Source: Cladobotryum mycophilum (Eukaryota > Ascomycota > Sordariomycetes > Hypocreales > Hypocreaceae). From it: DNA of 64,000 nt. Both the position numbers and the translations under genes were made by a program. Under the pieces are notes generated by a model, which saw only the letters and a list, made by a program, of their open reading frames with translations, searched no databases and was not told the origin of the DNA. Positions 1 through 11,600 of this stretch are shown here, one piece after another. Location: contig CM071590.1 of assembly GCA_036429605.1 (NCBI GenBank), positions 2,480,001 through 2,544,000 on the forward strand, read 5' to 3'. Each line of letters starts with the position of its first letter. Position 1 is the stretch's first letter.

Positions 1-2203
1 GCTTGGCCGCCAGTCACTACCTCGGCCTCATTCATCGTCACGTTACGCCGGAGCGAGCGTCGCTGCACGATTCAGTTCAGCCACACACCAATGCCTCCTC
101 ACCCTCACCCTCGCCACCTGGGTTGGGGTAACGGCAAACATTGAAGAAAGACCCAAAAAAAAACCTTGAAAAAATATGATGATCGTTTTCTCAACTTGGT
201 AGGTATCTGCATAATATTGTACTACGGTACGTCCAGGTATTCATTCGGCGGCCCGAAGCCAAGCCCGACGAGAGGAGAAGAGGACAAAGGGTGGAGTAGA
301 GAAGAAGGTATTTCACGCATTCAAGCTGGGCTCCCATGTAACCGCCATGTAACCGCCAGGGTACAGAAATAGACCTGCATTTGGGGCAGAGTTTATGTAA
401 CCCGCGATGATCACTTCGCCAATGGTTCCACTTTGGATGCTGATGCATGAAGTGTAGGTAGTGTGTTGGGGTGTTGGTGTGGTGCAAGTGATGCTCCTAC
501 TGTCACGTCAAGCACAGTAGTCATTCCTCCGTCGATGATGGGAGATCCAACCAAGGGACACAGATGTTATCATGTATCATGTATCGTGCCATGTGTATGC
601 ATGCTCGTTACAGAACACCCATTCCTGAGTGGTTGAGCGTTGTTGAGGCAAACTCAAAAGTCAGTCCTCTTGCAAACAAAAGTCGTGGCAAACAGGAAGA
701 AGGGCGAAGGGGGTCTGGCCTGGTGAGACGGCCCCCGACAAATCAGGTTGGAATATCGCCCCCATGTAATTTGCTAAACGACGCTGCAAGTTGCAAGCGA
801 AAACGCACGCAAACAAACACAAAACATAGTCGAGGCATATACGGAGTACCTACAGTACGCATCCTGCAGATTAATGGATATTGCCCCGTACTATCCGGTA
901 CATGGCAGTAGTACGATGTGAATAGTTACAGGATCAGGAATTGGCGCCCGTCGGCTAAATGCATCAAGTAATTGGCCCCTGGGGAAAAGTGATGGAATCC
1001 ATGGGTGGATGTTTTAATACAGTACCTGCAAGAAGAGGGGGAGGGGTTATCTACTTGCCGCGGTCCTTTGAGGGATCATGAACATGAACATGAACATGGG
1101 GGTATTCATTTGGCTCGTATTGGTAATCCGTCCCATCAGAAAGTGGTTCGACCCCGTGGGGGAAGATATCAACTATTGATGACGACATGCTCTGTATGGA
1201 GAGGAGGTGTGCCTGATAATTGGGCGGGTGAGTTGATGCGCAAACTCATGGAGTTTGTCTTCCATGCACAGTAGCTCGTCTTCACTGCAATTTTAGTGCT
1301 TCGCGAGTGTAAACATGACATCAAACGCCCCATACCAACTCTCCCTACTAAGGCACTCCGTAGGAGGTAGCATCTTGATACAAACCAAGATTAGGTTGTT
1401 TGACGTTAAATTTAACCTGCTTGCATCGATTGCATCGTGCTGCATCCTCAACAGGCGACACATTAGTTCTTCCAACGCCTCACGGAGCTTTCCTTTTGTC
1501 TGTTGTTGCCACTGTTATTGCCCATTTTCAATACCATTGCCGTTACGACTACAAGTAAAATGGCCTACCTCGAATACGTACTCTGTAAAAGCCCTCCATT
1601 ATTATTACACCCTTTCTTTACTTAGTACCTGATCATCATCAGTGCCTGACGACCCTGCCTTGGCGTCACCTGATTGGTGGCTGCGCACCTGACGGCATCA
1701 CAACAGCCACACCACATCCAGGACGTCAGCGGGCTGCAATGTCACCACACTCTTCCGGAAACAAGAAAGCAAGGCTCTCCATCTCTCTGTCTCTATGCAG
1801 GCAAAGAACCAGATGCTACTCGATTAAGCACCTGCCCCGTGCTACCAAACCGATATTACTTTCATCATAATACGACCAAAGGGAATCGTTGACAGCTTTT
1901 CCAGGTCTCGTGGCTGTGAAATTTCTGTGGGCTCTCTCTCTTCCTCTCACAAGCCAGCCGTGGTGGTGGTGGTGGTGGTAGCAGCCGCAATCATTTGATT
2001 GCTTCGCGCGCCCGAGACACAGCCTACCGGTTTTTCGTTGGACGACGACCAACCCTTGCGCCTGCTGTGTCACCTCCTTCGGGAGAGAGACTTCACACAC
2101 GCTCTCTCGAAAAATTATGGCTATCTCGTAATGCCATGCCGGAAGATCGTATAACCCTCCGGATCTGAAACCGAACTTGCCCTCTAAAATCACACCGCCC
2201 GTC
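1..2203. other. Upstream intergenic region, no gene recognised
   Basis: No reading frame here has a recognisable domain, and open stretches are short and uneven. It holds a (TGG)n-type run at about 1961-1980, a short ACATGA-type repeat near 1078-1098, and one copy of the dispersed TACGGAGTA motif at 839-847. The last several hundred bases are presumably promoter and 5' leader of the transporter gene that begins at 2204. Nothing else can be supported. Confidence 0.6.
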
Positions 2204-4192
2204 ATGGCATCTGCCGCGCCGCCCCACGATGCGACTGATAGACCTCCTGGCCAGCAGCCGCTTCCCACTCCAGAACCGTCAAGCTTAAGCACTAGCCAAC
2301 CACCGACTCCAGAGACTGGGTCTGTACGCAACCTCTCAATGGACGAACCTCGCGAGCGCACGAGCAACGAGCAATCGCCTCTTCTGGCGCCGACCGGTAA
2401 TAACAACAACAATACCAGCAACGACGGCTGGAATCAAGATGGATACGACAGCTCCGAGCATATCGATGATAGCCAGACCACCAAGAGCCTGTGGTACCTC
2501 ACCGTGTTAACCATCGGTATTGGTGGTCTCCAGATTGCTTGGTCCGTCGAACTATCCAATGGCTCCCCATATTTGCTAGGCCTGGGGCTCAGCAAGTCCT
2601 TGATGGCCCTGGTTTGGATCGCCGGGCCGTTAACGGGCACGCTGGTGCAACCGTATATTGGCATGCTGAGTGACAGCTGCCGTCTCCCCTGGGGGAAGCG
2701 CAAACCGTTCATGCTCGGGGGAACCGTCGCCACAATCGTCAGTTTAATGTTCCTAGCATGGGCCAAAGAAATTGTGGGAGGTATCCTCAGCATCTTCGGC
2801 GCGGATCCCGAATCGAAAGGCGTCAAAGTCACGGTGATTATAGCAGCCGTGATCGGCATCTATGTCCTGGACTTTGCCATTAACACAGTCCAAGCCGCCC
2901 TCCGAGCCTTCATCGTCGACTGTGGTCCTGCCCATCAGCAAGAGGCCGCGAATTCCATGGCCAGCCGTATGACAGGCATGGGAAACATCTTGGGATTCAT
3001 CGCCGGATACGTCAACCTCACGGGCCCGCTTTGGTTCTTTGGCAACTCCCAATTCAAGATTCTCTGCGTCATTGCCAGCTTGTCTCTCGCCGCTACCGTC
3101 ATCCTTAGTTCCGTCACAGTCAAGGAGAGGGATCCACGCCTGGAAGGACCTGCACCAAAGAAACAGCCTAGTGTCGTTGCATTCTTCTTTACCATTTTCA
3201 AGTCCATCAAGCGCCTGCCACCCCAGATCATGCGAGTTTGCCAGGTTCAGTTCTGTGGCTGGGTCGGCTTTTTCCCTCTCCTGTTCTACACGTCCTCGTA
3301 CATCGGTGAGATTTATGTGCAACCATTCCTCGAGGAGAACCCACACATGTCTCCCGCGGAAATAGACAAACTGTACGAGGAGGCGACTCGAATCGGATCC
3401 TTTGCCCTTCTCATCAACTCCATCGTTAGCTTGCTAACCAATGTCTTCCTGCCCTTTTTTGTCGCACCAACCTATGACAATCAGCTTGCGGATAGCGAAA
3501 AATCGTTCCTAGATCGCTTGAGGATCCCTGGTTTCACACTGAAGCGGGCCTGGTTTGGCTCCTTGATTCTTTTTTCCATCGTCATGGTTGGCACCGTATT
3601 TGTGAGGTCCATCAACGCCGCCATCTTCCTCATTGGAGTTGCCGGAATCACCTGGGCTATTACTCTTTGGGCACCATATGCCATCATCAGCGCCGAAATA
3701 AGTCGACGTGACGCCATGGCCCGGGCAAACAAGAGACCGCAGGATGCGCGACCCATTAGACAAACCAGCGAATTAGACCCCAGCTCTGATGAGGACGAGC
3801 CGGAGGAACAGGTGGACCAGGCTGGCGTCATTATGGGCATCCACAACATGTCCATTTCCGCCCCCCAGATCCTGGCCAACGTGGGATCAAGTTTAATCTT
3901 TAGAATCTGGCAAAAACCGCGGGGAACCCCAGGAGACCATAGTATTGGTATCGTCCTTGCCCTTGGCGGTTTATTTGCCCTGGCTTCAGCATTCTTCGTC
4001 CTGAGAGTTAAAGATGATTTAACCGTTCCAGATGTCCTGCCCGATGAGGAGACTGGCGAGGATGAGCTCCCCGAGGGCCGGAGCACCAAGTCTGGCTATG
4101 AGCAAGTGCCCACATCGAGCAACGAGCGAACTGGACTCAGGAGGAGCGGAAGCTTTGGCGGTCTGGAAGTAGCATCAGGGTCTGACAACTAA
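2204..4192 (+). CDS. SUT/SLC45-type sugar (sucrose) transporter, MFS
   Basis: Single uninterrupted 662-residue reading frame. The ATG at 2204 is the first in frame; an in-frame TTG lies upstream and was not used. The first roughly 95 residues are polar and Pro/Ser/Asn-rich (cytosolic tail), followed by about 12 hydrophobic segments. A GKRKPF motif after the second segment, preceded by WIAGPLTGTLVQPYIG, is typical of the glycoside-pentoside-hexuronide-cation/SLC45 group that includes Schizosaccharomyces pombe Sut1. A long acidic cytosolic loop (SDEDEPEEQ) lies near residues 525-535 and the C-terminal tail is acidic and Ser-rich. From the family, it probably imports sucrose, maltose or other alpha-glucosides by proton symport at the plasma membrane or vacuole; the substrate cannot be read from sequence. 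No intron is needed. Confidence 0.9.
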   Translation: MASAAPPHDATDRPPGQQPLPTPEPSSLSTSQPPTPETGSVRNLSMDEPRERTSNEQSPLLAPTGNNNNNTSNDGWNQDGYDSSEHIDDSQTTKSLWYLTVLTIGIGGLQIAWSVELSNGSPYLLGLGLSKSLMALVWIAGPLTGTLVQPYIGMLSDSCRLPWGKRKPFMLGGTVATIVSLMFLAWAKEIVGGILSIFGADPESKGVKVTVIIAAVIGIYVLDFAINTVQAALRAFIVDCGPAHQQEAANSMASRMTGMGNILGFIAGYVNLTGPLWFFGNSQFKILCVIASLSLAATVILSSVTVKERDPRLEGPAPKKQPSVVAFFFTIFKSIKRLPPQIMRVCQVQFCGWVGFFPLLFYTSSYIGEIYVQPFLEENPHMSPAEIDKLYEEATRIGSFALLINSIVSLLTNVFLPFFVAPTYDNQLADSEKSFLDRLRIPGFTLKRAWFGSLILFSIVMVGTVFVRSINAAIFLIGVAGITWAITLWAPYAIISAEISRRDAMARANKRPQDARPIRQTSELDPSSDEDEPEEQVDQAGVIMGIHNMSISAPQILANVGSSLIFRIWQKPRGTPGDHSIGIVLALGGLFALASAFFVLRVKDDLTVPDVLPDEETGEDELPEGRSTKSGYEQVPTSSNERTGLRRSGSFGGLEVASGSDN

Positions 4193-4866
4193 GAGGACTC
4201 TTGTGTGGTATGTCTATATATATACATCACGATCTAGATGGGCTAGAATATTGTGTGTACAGTGTCGAAATTGGGTAATGGTATTACAACTTGTTGGATT
4301 CTTTTTTGGAACAGGGTTGGGAGTATGGGTTTTGGATATGAGGCATGACGGATTTGGATACGTATAGACGTTGGAATGATACAGAATGTCTATTATTATT
4401 GTTATCAATTAAGAGTCTTGGGCTGACAGCCCCATCACCATGTAATGGAATGGGACTTTTATTTCACTATGACAACGAAAGGATCAACTACTCGAGCGTG
4501 AAGTAGTCCTCTTTGTCACTTTTGTCTCCCCACTGTTCATCAAATTTCGAGCCTATTCAAGTTTCACGGGTTTCTTACTCTGAAGAGAGAGGAATTGTCA
4601 TTCATATCAAGCTCAATTAAACCACATTACCATTCATACTTTCAACTCCACCCCCTTTCCAAACCCATCTCTCCATAACCACACCACACAGAGTCTCCCA
4701 AAAGGCCAACCAACCCACTCACCCAATCCTTCCCATACTTCCAACCACCCCTACCTCCCCTCCCAAGTCCCAGCATGATCCCCTCATAACATCCCCCAAT
4801 GTCAAGGGAACACAACAAAAAAGGTCACAACTCTTTTTTCTTTTCTTTTCTTCTTTCCTCTTTCCT
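4193..4866. other. Intergenic region between convergent genes
   Basis: Separates the 3' end of the sugar transporter (+) from the 3' end of the small secreted protein gene (-). It is AT-rich in its first half and C-rich with tracts such as CCACCCC in its second half. No recognisable gene; presumably the two 3' untranslated regions. Confidence 0.6.
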
Positions 4867-5162
4867 TCAATGCATCGTAGGCTTAGCCGAAAACACCTTG
4901 CAAAGACCAAGCGTAGTCCGAACCTCCCCGGCTGCGGACCGGTCGGGTTCCAGGTACTCACGCCGCCCCAGAAGTGGCAAAAGGAGGTACCATTGGAGCA
5001 GTACGAGAGATCGCAGTGGATAGAGGAGGTATGGCTCGGAGCAGCGGTCGTGAGACGCGTGGGGACAATGGCGGCAGTGGTGTTGGCGTGGACGTGTCCC
5101 GTTGGGAGGACGACAGCAGCAGCGGAGGGGATGAGGATAAGGATTGTCTTGAGAGAGATCAT
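4867..5162 (-). CDS. Small secreted cysteine-containing protein, probable 1-nt frameshift
   Basis: Begins at ATG 5162 with a hydrophobic signal peptide of about 20-26 residues (MISLKTILILIPSAAAVVLP), then a Thr/Ser-rich spacer and a short module with four cysteines in the first frame (CDLSYCSNGTSFC and onward). The plain reading frame runs on to a stop at 4719, but its tail turns into low-complexity Lys/Glu sequence. The neighbouring frame, entered at the C4 run at 4926-4929, reads GEVRTTLGLC and stops at 4867; that ending resembles the close of small secreted fungal proteins of this type as I remember them. I therefore place the end at 4867, about 98 residues, with one base missing. The function is unknown. 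An intron from the GTGAGT at about 4962 is unlikely because every matching AG would make it shorter than 40 nt. Confidence 0.6.
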
Positions 5163-5276
5163 GATATCGGTTAATCAAATGTTTTTCCCTCGGTGAAGTT
5201 TTTAGGTGAAAGATTGGTATGTGATCTTAGAGAGGAGTTGTCTCTGGGAGGTGGTACTTCAGGAAGGCCAAGTACT

Positions 5277-5298
5277 GAGAGAGAGAGAGAGAGAGAGA
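5277..5298. repeat. (GA)11 dinucleotide microsatellite
   Basis: Eleven uninterrupted GA units in the promoter-side region of the small secreted protein gene (minus strand). It is a simple repeat; no further function is evident. Confidence 0.95.
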
Positions 5299-6094
5299 AA
5301 GTGAGCAACAAGCTTGATCGTTATGATCCGCAGAGCCGGGCGGGAAGGAAATATCCCCCGTCTTATATATGAAAGAAACACTAGGGGGACACAAAGAAAA
5401 TGGGATGAGGATATCCGTGATTCACCACATGCAGGCACCCTGCTGACCTCGGGCACTTATCCGTTCCAACCACTTCGTCCCAACGTACTGGAACCTTGGA
5501 CGTGAATCAATACTGTAAGAGGGGCGGCCAACAGATGCGGTGTCATACCGCTTACCATGCATCCTCGCTCGCGTCATGGATCTGGAGATGGCATTGTGAA
5601 AGACGAGGCATTGTAGTACGGAAGCACAGGAAAAGAACAAAAGGACCCGTCTCTTCAGCTAGGAAACAGCAAATTTCTCATACAAACAACACTAAATTCT
5701 CGGACACGGTTCATACGGGCTGATAGTTGCCCAATGGACGTACAAAATCGTCCCATCTAGCTAGATACAAGATTCGTGAGTGGTCGTGAGGCATTGCGTG
5801 GCAGTGGAGGCCCAGAGCGCGTGGTCAGTGTCATGTTGAACCGTTGTGTACAAGCTGCAAGGCCACCGAGGCGGCTATGCCGGTGTGTTTGTTTGGCCAC
5901 AAGGGAATCGTATCACATAGTTGTGTTTGTGAGAGCCGATCTTGTTTGTCCAACTATCGGTCAAGCAAGACTTTTTTCAAGGAGTCATACTTTTGCTGTC
6001 ATCCCTTCCGTTCATCGTTTCATATCTTCCGGTTCTCGTTTTTTCCAAGTCACTTCTGCTCTCTGTGGTGCAGGTCGGTGTGTTTTTTTGGTAT
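5299..6094. other. Intergenic region between two minus-strand genes
   Basis: Lies downstream of the MAPEG gene and upstream of the secreted protein gene. Overlapping short open stretches on the plus strand give Cys/Phe-rich translations without domain character. I see no gene. Confidence 0.55.
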
Positions 6095-6734
6095 CTATGC
6101 CGCCAGCTGAAGTCCAGCCTTGATGTACAAAGTAAGAGTCAAAATAGAGCCAACCGTCCAGAAAAGGGACCTGAGGGGCGCTAGGTTACGATTCTCGCCC
6201 AGCTGGACGTAGGCATAAACATAAAGAATGCGGGTCAGGATATAACCCAACGTCAGAATGTTGAGCATCTGGGTCTCAACACCAGCATGATTGGCGGCAA
6301 CGACAGCAGCGGCGTAAAGGCCCAGGGTCTCAAACCCGTTATCTGAGGCGTTTTTTGCGCGAGTTATTTTCTGGCTAATCTATCGAGTGAAATTAAGTCA
6401 GTCTTTTGCTGTACTGTACTTGATTGCCCCCCAATCACCTGGTCGGCTCGTCAACTTACAACTTTCTCCACGGTGGAATCTGCCTTAACCGTGTCCTTCA
6501 TGGCACGAGGGTTGGCAACATCATATGCCTCTCCAGCGAGAGAGATGGCCCAAACGTTGGGAACCATGCACATGATGAAGGCAGCAGGAACCTACATAAT
6601 GCAAAAGAATCATAGAAAACATGTTAGTGGTAAACTCATCGTTGCAAGCTTGGGTAAGGATCCATGACCATAGCTGCGCTTACCGTGAACAGAGAGAGGT
6701 TCCTGGAGAGATCGAGTCCCAGAATTGGTTCCAT
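6095..6734 (-). CDS. MAPEG-family integral membrane protein
   Basis: Three exons on the minus strand: 6734-6684, 6591-6460 and 6379-6095, with introns of 92 nt (GTAAGC...TGTAG) and 80 nt (GTAAGT...GATAG), all joining in phase 0. The product has 155 residues, the usual size for MAPEG proteins (membrane-associated proteins in eicosanoid and glutathione metabolism). The diagnostic stretch NGFETLGLYAAAVVAANHAG lies around residues 75-95, followed by two more hydrophobic helices and an ILYVYAYV segment. The family comprises small four-helix membrane proteins, some acting as glutathione transferases or peroxidases. Fungal members of this branch are mostly uncharacterised, so catalytic activity is inference. 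Exon 1 encodes a short hydrophobic N-terminus (MEPILGLDLSRNLSLFT). Confidence 0.88.
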
Positions 6735-7563
6735 GATGAATTCGCAAACACAATTGATCAAAAGAAGTACCGAAGATAGATAATTACGACACAAGATGTT
6801 GTGAGTAAATGGACGTATGAGGAGAAAGAGAGGGAATAAAAGTTGAGGTCAAAGTGTCCCAGCAATGTCACATCCAACCAAAACTGAATCCCGATTCCGA
6901 TGCAGGACCGACCTGCCGAGCGGGCCTTCCTTCCTACAACCTGCGATTTCGAGTTCCTGCCAAAGACTATTTCAAGTCAAAAAAGTGGGCTTTACAATAG
7001 ACATCATGATAAAGGCATCAACAGAGCAAAGGCCTTGTGTATCTGAAAAAAAAATCAATAATGGTAACATTAAAATTCATATCTGATCAAAGTCAATACA
7101 GCGCTCGCCCTCCGTCGTCAACGAAAACCGACGCATCTCACGGATGAACTCAAGTCTCCGAAAAACGCCAAATCTCCGCAACTCTCCGCTTCCATTGGCT
7201 AATTCCCTGGATGCAAGTATGCCCTGTCAAATATCGAGTCTAAGCCAAAAACATTGAGCATGCATCACAATAAGATAAAGCCAAGAAATGAAATCACAAC
7301 CAATCGGGTTGCTAAATTAACCATGTCAAAAAAAATGTTACCGCCCCCAACCGCCACTGTCATCACCTGACTTGACGGCATCAAATGAATGAATATATAC
7401 AAGAGAATATATGTAAAACCTCCTAAATGTACGGAGTGCCTCTCATGAAAAATAACCAACGCCAAATATTCCTTTTCCCCCTTCATAAAACAAAAATCCC
7501 TGGGTATCTTACTGCATCAACATGCCAACTCATCAGTCTCATCTTCCTGAGACTCTTTTTACT
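6735..7563. other. Intergenic region, no gene recognised
   Basis: Between the start of the MAPEG gene and the stop codon of the GH16 gene, both minus strand. AT-rich in 7260-7400, with one near-copy of the dispersed motif (TACGGAGTG) near 7430. It presumably carries the MAPEG promoter and the GH16 3' region. Confidence 0.55.
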
Positions 7564-8600
7564 CTAGGCCTTGGAAGACCAGGGCCAAGGCTGAGTGCTG
7601 TTGGCGTGTTGATCATAGACCTTGATCGAGTTAATGACCCAGTATGCCTCTTCGAAAGCTGATGGGTTACCAGAGACGTAGTCTTTGCAGGTAGATGCAA
7701 GGGCAGAGCACTCGGCATTTCCACTCCATGCGTTGCCAGCCCAGTCACCGCAGAAAGTTGTATCAAAGACAATGTTGTTCTTTTGGAAGTGCTCGTCAAT
7801 GTTGCAACCACGGCCACCGTTAAACTTGGCTTGGGCGGGACCCCAGGTCTTGGGGTTGGGGTGTCCGGTCAGGATGTCGAGAGGAATGCGATAGCGAGGG
7901 AAGAACCAGACAGCAATGTACTTGGAGGTCCACTCAGTGGCATACACACCACCACCGATGGCATTGAAGCCATCACCGTAGTTCTGGTTGTCCGCCGTCC
8001 TTTGACCGCAGCCTGCATTGTTGTTCTTACTAACACAGCAGTCAGGGTCTGCAAGGACGGTTGAATTGAGAGTGCCAGAGTTGGTGATGGAGCAGCCATC
8101 AGAAGTATGAAGGGTAATCTGGTTCTTGGTCTGAGTGCTGACTCCCTCAATGATGTCAATCTCGCCCCCTTGGGCCACTCGGGTCCAAACATCCAGTAGG
8201 CAGGCCATACACCGCAGGTGCTGCCCGGCATATGAGCAATATCGGCGATGAAGAGACCGTGAGTGAAAGATTGTTGAGATGTTACGCGAACTGACTTGCG
8301 CCCATTGGCAGGGTTCTTGGTCTTGTAATCAACACCCATGTAGATACCTCCATTGGCGAAGCCAGCGAGATCCTCGGCGTTGGCAGTTTGGCCGTCAACA
8401 TATTCGACAAAGCCGTGAGTAGGGTCCTCGTCGGTGAAGAAGTCGAAGCTCGAGAAGAAGTTGGTGATATCGTATGAGACGCTGAGTGAGTATGGAGATA
8501 ACACAGGGGGTGGCGGCGGCGGAGGTGGGTAGTATTGAGCCTGGGCACCGCTAGAAAGGAGAGCGCCGAGGCCGAAGATGAGTTGGGTGGAAGCATGCAT
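7564..8600 (-). CDS. Secreted GH16 endo-1,3(4)-beta-glucanase, 1-nt frameshift
   Basis: The ATG at 8600 opens a signal peptide (residues 1-21, ending AQA) followed by a run of eight prolines. The GH16 fold is then recognisable: GLFIADIAHMPGSTCGVWPA, the catalytic ExDxxE motif (GGEIDIIEG), an ATEW/IAVWFFPR strand pair and a Cys-rich C-terminal half (CCVSKNNNAGC, FCGDWAGNAW). In GH16 the first Glu of ExDxxE is the nucleophile and the last is the acid/base. The two halves are in different frames: reading is continuous if one G is added to the five-base run at 8165-8169, immediately before the catalytic motif, giving 345 residues. No intron fits because the conserved sequence is continuous across the break. 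It would hydrolyse mixed-linkage or beta-1,3-glucan in the cell wall or medium. Either a sequencing deletion or a recent pseudogene. Confidence 0.88.
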
Positions 8601-11600
8601 TTTGATGGTTGATCTAGTGTCTAGTGAAGTTCTATTTGCTGTGGAAGTTGTTTTGGTACGTCGAGTCGACCGAGTGTTCGAGAAACCTGATCAAGCAGTA
8701 TGCCTCTTTGTTTTAAGGTTGTGAATCGCGAAGTGTACCAGCCACGACAGCGATTAAGGTTGCGTTGAGCAGAATGTTTAAAAAGGGAATGAAGTTGATC
8801 CAAAGTACCACCAGGGACGGATCAAGAAAATAGAGCAGTAGCAAGATGATGCTGTATGAACAAAATGGATAAAAGTATAGACGCAGACGAACGCGTGTGA
8901 TTTATACAGGGCTGCAGAGTAAATGAAAGGCTGCAAATGCAAACAACGGATGAGGTCAAAGCCAGTCAATCTCTATTCAGATGTGTTTTGAATAGAGTGG
9001 TTGATGTTCTTGTCAAAGGATTGTCACTCGAGAGGATCACCAGCTGCCGGAAGGATTGAACGGTCAAAGCTGAGCCAAACTGAGCAGAGAGGGAGAGATG
9101 AGGAGGAAGTGAGGATAACACAGAAGCGTGCAGCGTGTCAACAATGAGAGGTGTAGAGCAAAACAAAAAAGAAGTTCCTTCACCTGATGGGGGATTACCG
9201 TCATCTAAATACAAGCCATGATGTCTCTCAATTTTGGAGCTTTCTTTTCCACAAACAGGGTTAGGATGTAGACGGGCGAGTCAACGTTCCAACCCATGTT
9301 CAGCCGCTTGCAACCCACCAGCAGAGATTGTAAAACTGCACCTGCATGCCGGTACGAGGCATAGTCGGTCGTAGAGGAGGGTACTAGTATCTTGGTGCAT
9401 GAGTTGTCAAGCAAAGATACTTGAGCCGATTATGCGCCAGAATCCCAAAGGGGACTCCCTCAACGAATCGACAGATTCCCTCAGGCGCCGCCATGGTGGA
9501 AACATGGGGGGATTGTGAGACTGTAGCTCAGTGTCTCGACAACCAATAAGGTGATGATGCCGGGGGCTGTAGCGCTATGATCGGTACCCGTGCCTGGCGC
9601 TGGCGGCAGCTTAGCAACCAGCGGTGGCGCCCGGCCCCTGACAGCGGATCCGAGATGAAACATCCTTGCGTGATGCTCTGAATGCTTTTGCCCTTTCTCT
9701 TGTCTATGTATGCCGTTTATTGTCTCTGTGTTGTTCAACCAGGGAAACAATCGGCTCGTAGTATGTTCCAAGTTTTAGCTCCATTTTCTCTCACGCATGA
9801 GGGCAAAACACTTTAGACCCTAAGGCATGCTACGGCGGACAGCCCGGCCTGGGCATGCCGAGTGTGCACACATGTGCGTTTCTCTTGGTGTTGTTGTCGT
9901 GTCTTAGAGCGGCTCAAGGGGGTTTTTCTCGATGGACTAAAATTACCGTGGCTTGATAGTGCACGACGCCGTATTCGTGTGTATGGGATGGGGCGAGCTG
10001 TTTGTCAAAGCAAACGACACCATCATGAGGCTGAGGATGATGACGAGTACAGATTAATTGAAAAGAAAAGAAGTCGTCGTACTTGAAAGTGCGGCCCTCG
10101 ATAAGTCGCAAATACGCACCTACCGATCTAGATGGTGATCATGTGACATTACCAACAGCGTCCAAACGGAAGGTGCAGCGATGTAAACAACAACAGGTGC
10201 ATCCAAGCAGTGATCAACTACAACATGCCTCTACTTCTACATGGCAATCATATGCTGGGAAAATTCCATCAGGCTCAAGATTCACCGACCTTTTCTCTTC
10301 CTCTCCTCGCATAACCGGAAAGGATTTTTTGGGGATTTTACAAGCGTCTCCATCAGGCTCGTATGCCTAACCGCCCAGCCAAGCGCTGTGTCTGCCCCCC
10401 ATAATAGCTGACGCAACGCAGACCCAGCACCGCGCCTACTGAACAAACACAACTCGTCAACCTCAGCCGCTGTGGACTACATCTCGACGCTCCCACTCCG
10501 CCGAATCAAGCTGACGCGGATTGGTTTTTTTATTCTTAGAATAGAATAGAAAAGAACAGCTCTCGGTGATTCCCTTCTAGGCCGTTGCAATGGCTTCAGC
10601 AAAATGCCTAGCTGTAGCGCTACGTACACAGCTGTGCGGTTCAATCGTAATATCACACACAAGACTGAGGGGTTCATCAACACAATAACCCAACACTGTT
10701 GCAAAATACTTTCAGTGTATCTTGCGCGGCTCTGTGCTCACACTGGCCGTGCGATCCACTCATCTGCATTGTCGGCGACTCAGAGATCTCCAAACTGCAA
10801 CGCCTCTAGCAACTTGAAACGACACGAAGACACACACACAAACACCCCTTTTCCCCTTGGGCAAGGGCAATAATTCCCTCCATGATCCTCTAGCCCGGCT
10901 TCCATAAAGGCACGTTTTAGCCGTTTATCCTTTTTTCTTTCTTTTTCCTTTCCTTTGCCTTGCATTCCGGAGGGTTCTCTCAGTTTTTGGACGGAGAGAA
11001 AAACATTTGCTATCAACATTAAAAAAAAACCTAGTCTCCCCGCTACGGAGTATCAGCTCTCTTCTCCACCACCAGCAGGTCTCTCTGAGACAATCGACAT
11101 CCCGTGTCTCTCAGTACCCAAAGCGGTATTCATATCCGCTTTTTTATTTTTTTTGGTCGTTTCAAATTTGATGTTTCACTGTGCCATTTGTTTTGGTCCT
11201 CCCTTTGGCGATGATAATGACGTCTACTAACAGGACCCAGTTACGAAACAAAGCCTACGACCATCTGGTAACAAAACAATCAATAGATCATGAGTTCCAA
11301 ACACCTATCGGGACTAACGAGCCCAATCACGTGGAATGTGAAAATGGTTGGCAGTGCTCTCAACGCCACATCGACCTGGCAACCTACTCGGAAGAACTGC
11401 CAGTCTTGAAGCCCAATTCTAAACCACCATTTTCTATGGGTTGTAAAGTGATTATATGTTGATTCAAAATACGCCTGTAACAACCATGCCATTCACTCAT
11501 ACATATTTCTCCCGTCGACACTGTCAGATCTATTCTTACTCGTCATGCTCACCACATGGTGCACGGTGATGAGCATCAAGTCCATCAATCTGCGGGAATC

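Noticed and set aside
4925..4965. Intron in the small secreted protein gene using the GTGAGT donor
   Set aside because: Available acceptors would make introns of about 30-38 nt, below the 46-nt minimum seen elsewhere in the window.
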